Positions 59,115 to 64,000 of a stretch of DNA of 64,000 bases are shown piece by piece. Made by a program: the position numbers and the translations under genes. The DNA is from Axinella damicornis (Eukaryota; Porifera; Demospongiae; Axinellida; Axinellidae): assembly GCA_963931865.1 (NCBI GenBank), contig OZ007511.1, positions 363,836 through 427,835 of the forward strand, in the 5' to 3' direction. Within the stretch, counting starts at the first letter, position 1. Each line of letters begins with the position of its first letter. Under the pieces are notes generated by a model that was not told where the DNA came from, made no database searches, and saw nothing but the letters and a program-made list of their open reading frames with translations.

Positions 59115-59525
59115 TCACATTTCTCAGAAATGAGGAAGCAGTGTCAAGCTTTGGTTGTCTGGGAATTATTTCCCAGCTGCCATCCGATATGGCGGGTACA
59201 ATGGCTTGGCTCTGCACTGTCCACCTACTGCATTATAATCACATGTCCAGTGTGAGAAGTCATGTGACACTGCTGGTGCTATGGTGTTATAATCACATGC
59301 CCAGTGTGAGAGGTCATGTGACAGTGTTGGTGCTGTGGTGTTATAATCACACGAGAGGTCATGTGACAGTGTTGGTGCTGTGGTGTTGTCTTGAAAGTGA
59401 GGAAGCAGTGTCAAGGTTTGGTTTATCTGCATGTTATTTCCCAGCCAGCTGCCATCCGATATGGCAGGTATGGTGGATTGTCTCTGCACTGTCCACCTAC
59501 TGTATTTGCTGAATCATAATCACGT
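59115..59525. repeat. Nested tandem duplication
   Basis: Two copies of a ~110-bp block (GAGGAAGCAGTGTCAAG..., CTGCCATCCGATATGGC..., TCTGCACTGTCCACCTACTG) flank three units of a ~55-bp repeat (GTGTTATAATCACATGCCCA plus GTGTGAGAGGTCATGTGAC). The sequence is non-coding as far as I can see. Confidence 0.85.
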
Positions 59526-61380
59526 ATCCTGTAATCCGTATTGTCTGTCAGCCAATTTAGCCGTCACTGTTTATCAATCCCCCACAATAGACACTTAATT
59601 ACTGACCAATGATGGCAGAGGTTGGTAGGTTTCCCAGCCTTTGGAATTCCAGTGTCTTCACGTGGGACAGCGGTATGCTAATACACACTCCCTCCAAAAC
59701 AATGGACACATGTGCACAACCAAGTTCCCGCCTTATTGAATTATTGAACAGTTACAATTTTGTAGAGCGACTGTGTTTCTTGCACTACTGATGAGAGCAG
59801 CCGATTGAGTGAATGAAGTACGTACGCATACCAAAACCTGTTGTCCAGCTGTTGCAAGGCTATTACAAGCAAGAAAGTGCCTGTGCACTAGTACAAACAG
59901 TGTATTATAAGTGTTCTACAGTTTTACAGTAACATTGGTCAGTTTATTGCATGCTAGCAAGTCAGTTAGTTTACTCTATACAAGTGGCTATAAATAGCTA
60001 ATAATTATAGAGATGTATTACCTGTACTGTGTTCTATAGTTTACAGATACCATTGGTTGGTTTGTTGCAAACAAAGTAGTAAGTTAGTTTACTGTAAACA
60101 AATTGACCCCCTGCAACATGCATTAACACTATTGACCTGTACTAATTATCACATTTACAAAATAATGCACATGGCAACATGCTCAGAATCTGTTTACTAA
60201 ACGCGCTACTCCTACACACTATGGTCCGTTACTCCAGAGACAGGCCTATCCATGAACCACGTCATACTAAACCAGCCCACCAACCACTCTCACTGTCAAA
60301 TGAGCTAAACATAGTAAGTTCCAAATAAGGAAATGTGCTAAAATACATATTCTGACCCCCACTCAATCGTAATGTGGTTAGAACGTTGTTGTTGTGCATG
60401 CCTGTGGGTGCATAGCTCTTGACTCAAGGAGGTCCGTTTAGGATACCACACTGACTCCATGTTTTATTGCACACCATTTTCGAATGTGTATTCCCTAGCA
60501 GCTGCACTTCTGATAGTACTGGAAGGACAATGATGTCCCTCTGGTCTTACTCTCACCTCGTGGATAGTTCACAACAGACTCTGACTGGAGGAAAGTTGAT
60601 CATAGCAAGCCATGTAGGCATGCCCCCTCCCCCATGTGCACCTCCCCACCCCCCACCCCCACCTCCACAAACTAAATTGCTAGAATCAACCCTCCGTGAT
60701 GCATCTCAGAGTCACTGCTGACTGTGCACAGCTCCTGACCACTGTGGGAGGTGAAGCAGTTGACAAACCGAAGTGTGGTTAGCCGTGCTAAAACAACTCA
60801 AGGTCGAACGATACCTCTGTTGTTTTAGCCTATCCCATGGCCCATAATAGCCGTGTTCCCATGCCATTCCCACCTCCAGGTTTTGCAGTATATGCTGGGA
60901 GCGAGGGTCAAGAGCTTGCCCTGGGCACACTGTGTAGTCTCCGTTTCTACAAATTATGCTGTTTGTTGTCACAAGTGGGTGCTGTGGCGAGAGCATGTGA
61001 TGTCATCATTGACATTCACTCTTGCTTGTGAAGCAAGTAGAAACGTTTGAGAAGCATCTTATTTACAGATGATGCTACAGTTATATTTTTCCCCCTTCAG
61101 AGAAAACGGAGGTCCCAATCTCTGCATACGCCCACCAAACACGATGATGGTTAAGCTCTGCAAGGAGTGGTGTCATCGTTGAACACTTGTACATGACTGA
61201 ATATATCTTCAAAATTTTACTTTGTGTGTTACGTATGTGTGTACAAAATCTGGCATTTTTTAAACTTTATTTTGTACCAAATGTCAGTATAATATTTATA
61301 AGTTGTGGTATTGACAAGTTCAATTTTGCAGGAGATTAAGTTACACTTTAGTTTTTTTCTGTTGCATGGCATGCTGAACA

Positions 61381-61886
61381 TTAACCCATTAAGCCCCATT
61401 GACGTCTATAGACGTCATTTAGACCCTATGCACTTGTAGGGCTTCTCATCAGTCCAAAAAGAGACCAAAAGGCTTAGGGACGACTTTGAGGGACAAACTC
61501 AAAAATGTTGTGGGCGTTTTTGATTTTAATGAGATTCATTAACCCAAGGATTTTGATTCTAATGGTATTCATAGATCCCTCCCAGGGCCTCAAGAAAACA
61601 TGCAAATTGGTGGTATAAGGTGTGCCATCAGTCAGATCTGGAAAATTTAATGCTGGGCGAAAATCCAGCTGACATCCACTTTTGACCTCCGATTGCTGGG
61701 CTTGTGGGGGGTCATGAATATCATTAAAGGTATTGCCAGAGGGGTCTCTCCATGTGTGCGGGCCCCACCAAGTTTGGCCGCTGAGGAGTGAATGCTGCGG
61801 GAGAGGAGTACCTACGAAAGTGGTGTGCGCTGAATGCATGAAAATGTGTTGTCTTGGTGGGAAGAATTCGGAGGTTAAAGGGTTAA
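61381..61886. mobile_element. Possible TTAA-bounded element
   Basis: The left end TTAACCCATTAAGCCCC and the right end GTTAAAGGGTTAA are weak inverted termini. A palindromic GACGTCTATAGACGTC lies near the left end. No coding content. It resembles the 15653-16170 family only at the very ends. Confidence 0.4.
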
Positions 61887-62586
61887 TGACACAAGTTTGG
61901 GATGAGTGGATCTTGTTTGTAGAGGTACCAAGTGTCTATACAACCTCTCTTGTAGATTTACAACCAACTATGCACGGTGTATTGTAAACTATCCATCTTG
62001 ATTGAGGGGCTGCGAGATACATTAATTATGTTTTCAAACTTCATTTTTGTGCAATTCATGATTGTAATTTCCAGTACTTGATTTTAGGGCAGGCCTGTAT
62101 TTATTTCTAGCTAATCTTGCAAAGTGAAAGTGGGCAATTAATGTTAGATTGGTCTTGAGGAGACGGAAGTGGTCTTAAAGCTCCATTGGTCTAGCTGTAC
62201 AATAATATGTGAAATTTGAATGTACCAGCTCAAAATTATTATTATGCATGAACTATGATACACACTTCAGAATCACGTACTGAAGAGTACATTCCTCGGG
62301 AGGGTATCGTCATAGTTACTAAAATCAGCCGATTCTAACAACACGTCATAATAGCTGACTGAATTTACATTCCTTCCATGTCTTTACTAATCACATTCCA
62401 ATGTAGCAGACGATAATTACTTGGCCAATAATCCTTTGATGGGAAGGGCAAGTCCAGGCAGACCATCTTTGCAAATTGAGATAAAAAATCATCAACAAAA
62501 GCAACTAAGCAAACATCAGCGGTTTAGTATATTGATGCACCGATTGTGTACGTGGTGGATCCAGGGACGCAAACCAGGAACCTTGT

Positions 62587-62787
62587 CAGGGTTTCATCTA
62601 GAAAAAAAATGTTTGGGGGGGAAGTAGTGGCAAGTGCCGTGCAAATGTTTTGAGGTTAATTAATCGGAGTCCTAATATGGTATTACCTATGATGTAATGA
62701 TATAGTCAATCTCTTCTTTGGGGGGGAAGCTAGACTGTCTTGGGGGGAAGCTTCCCTCTTGCCCCCCCCCCAGTAGATGAAACCCTG
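62587..62787. mobile_element. 201-bp MITE with CAGGGTTTCATCTA termini
   Basis: The perfect 14-bp inverted termini are CAGGGTTTCATCTA and TAGATGAAACCCTG. CTTGT flanks it on both sides, perhaps part of a target duplication. CAGGG-type ends suggest a hAT-like MITE. The interior has G-rich and C-rich runs of opposite polarity. Confidence 0.7.
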
Positions 62788-63159
62788 CTTGTGATTAGCC
62801 AAGTGGACAAAGTTATGAGTATGTGGGTGTACACAGACATATATCCCTCCAGGAAGGCCTGCATGTGAAACTATCTTGTAAGTAACAACTGCTTCCCCCC
62901 TGATGGCTGCACTGCTACCTTAGAGACCTTGCAGTGGGCAAACATCCCTCCTTCCAGGGAGGGCTTGTGAGACGACCTTGTGTGGTCAAATCTCATGCAC
63001 AAAAGACTGGCTACGCCTAGAGCCAGTTGCAACTGAAAGAGGTAATGATGTGTCACGCACGCTGAACTGATATTTTCCAAGAACAATTTGCTTACAAAAG
63101 CAATGGATTGAGCAGAAATTAATTTTCCATGTCTCAAGTTCTCATTCGAGTTCCGGTAT

Positions 63160-63379
63160 TCCAAGTGACGTCACGGATAATCCCGTATACTTACATGCGT
63201 TTCTAGAATCCGGGACACCCCGCCCCCGCGCCCGATCTTTTCCACTTCGCGATTCGGCGGTAGATAAGATATCCAGATATGCCGCTTGGCGTTTAGATTT
63301 GAAGTAGAACAGTCGTGTTCAAGTCGTGTTCAAGTACTGAGAGGTTGCAGTCTGAACTTTGCAGAGAACTGAGAACAGG
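63160..63379 (+). promoter_or_regulatory. CpG-rich promoter with CRE and GC box
   Basis: A perfect CRE, TGACGTCA, is at 63166-63173. About 50 bp further is a GC-box-rich CCCCGCCCCCGCGCCCG. The start codon I chose follows at 63380. Local GC content is well above the flanking AT-rich region. Confidence 0.6.
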
Positions 63380-63861
63380 ATGGACCACTGGGGTAGGTTC
63401 TATGGTTGGAGGCTGTATTTACACGGCTTCCGTCTTGAAATGTCGCTTCCAGCTGGCTACTACTACGCTCCGTGTAAAACAATCTAGTGTACGGTTACTT
63501 GTGCAAACCAATTGAGTAGCTATGGCAAGTGCCTAGCCATGTAAAGGATGTGTCATGTGAACTGGTGCAGTTGTGTGCTGGACGGTCTTGAAGGCTAGGT
63601 TGTCCTGTGTTGACTGCGGTGACTTGCTTGCTGTCATTAGGTACCGCATCGGATGGGTATCGGATGAATTCCTACCACAGCCACTACGACCAGGATAGGT
63701 ACCAGCCCAGCAAACCTTCATACGAAGACGCGTTCTACCAAGCGCGGGATAAGTTGCAATCGAGCAGCATGCTGCCGTACTACAGCCAGAGAGGAGGCTA
63801 CCGTGGCGACGTTGGGGGTTATGCACCCGAGAACGAGTCCACAGACGATTACGACATACAG
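63380..63861 (+). CDS. Unknown Tyr/Ser-rich protein, first two exons (3' partial)
   Basis: Exon 1 63380-63392 (M D H W and one base) and exon 2 63641-63861 join in phase with good signals (G/GTAGGT, ATTAG acceptor, ACAG/GTGAGT donor), giving about 78 residues before the window ends. The protein is low-complexity and hydrophilic, with many Tyr (SYHSHYDQDRYQPS, YYSQRGGYRGDVGGY), Ser, Asp and Arg, and no signal peptide or known domain. It could be the disordered N-terminus of a junctional, RNA-binding or cytoskeletal protein. I do not recognise it. The short first exon is a model; an alternative start inside exon 2 (MNSYHSHYD) is possible. Confidence 0.6.
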
Positions 63862-64000
63862 GTGAGTACTGTATTTCACTAGCATGGATAAAATATATGT
63901 AGTACGTGGGGTGCTTTCATGTCTGTTGTATTTGCTGACGGCGAGCCAGTACGCTGGTTCGCGATGGTAATCGCTCATTAAACGAGTCCTTAGGCCATTA

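Larger units (their letters stand above)
54560..63160. other. 8.6-kb region without recognisable genes
   Basis: No open frame here is long or shows family motifs, and I found no chain of phase-compatible exons. It may contain the LRMDA-like 3' exon/UTR and an upstream region of the next gene. Visible content: short TGCTGCTTGGAGACATGTAG repeats (54700-54800), three copies of TTGTTGCCATGGTTACCTCC (around 55650, 55703, 55903), a CCCT tract (57020-57130), TTAA-bounded elements, a tandem duplication at 59.1-59.5 kb, and a MITE at 62587-62787. Confidence 0.55.

Noticed and set aside
60467..60721. Proline-rich 84-codon frame as a gene
   Set aside because: It is short, lacks splice-compatible neighbours, and the Pro run comes from a simple C-rich repeat.

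Overview
This is a compact, intron-rich animal nuclear genome segment, not a microbe. Most genes are recognisable metazoan orthologues split by short GT-AG introns, and there are dense microsatellites, minisatellites and small inverted-repeat elements. The mixture (AP-4 epsilon, ferrochelatase, Rab, a GABA-B-like class C receptor, centrin, COX7C, SRP19, CCDC89-like, CEP20 and LRMDA-like genes, with small intergenic gaps) suggests an invertebrate, perhaps a sponge. The taxon is an inference from gene style only.

Layout: AP4E1 (+, 5' end outside the window, a 200-N gap inside), FECH (-), a Rab GTPase (+), an intronless GABA-B-like receptor (-), two tandem intronless nitrilase-superfamily genes (+), centrin (-), a 26-exon PH / RA-like / RUN / SH3 gene related to RUSC1/2 (+), a 2.3-kb foldback-type element, COX7C (-), an AKAP7-like 2H-phosphoesterase gene (+), SRP19 (-), a CCDC89-like coiled-coil gene (+), CEP20 (-), an LRMDA-like leucine-rich-repeat gene (+), about 8.5 kb without recognisable genes, and the first two exons of an unknown Tyr-rich gene (+).

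Exon models were built by hand from splice signals, reading phase and similarity to remembered family sequences. Every internal junction given for FECH, Rab, centrin, the RUSC-like gene, COX7C, AKAP7-like, SRP19 and CCDC89-like keeps phase. AP4E1 does so on each side of its gap. In CEP20 this requires one GC-AG intron.

The genes do not form one pathway. The organising theme is promoter sharing: six minus/plus pairs are head to head (FECH/Rab, GPCR/nitrilase, centrin/RUSC-like, COX7C/AKAP7-like, SRP19/CCDC89-like, CEP20/LRMDA-like), three of them with less than 150 bp between start codons. Several encoded proteins act at centrosomes, cilia or membrane traffic (centrin, CEP20, Rab, AP-4, the RUN-SH3 protein).

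The most unusual items are the PH/RA-like/RUN/SH3 architecture, the foldback element with a 22-bp satellite core and a 6-bp target duplication, and a nitrilase duplication that carried along the shared promoter and the 5' end of the neighbouring receptor gene.
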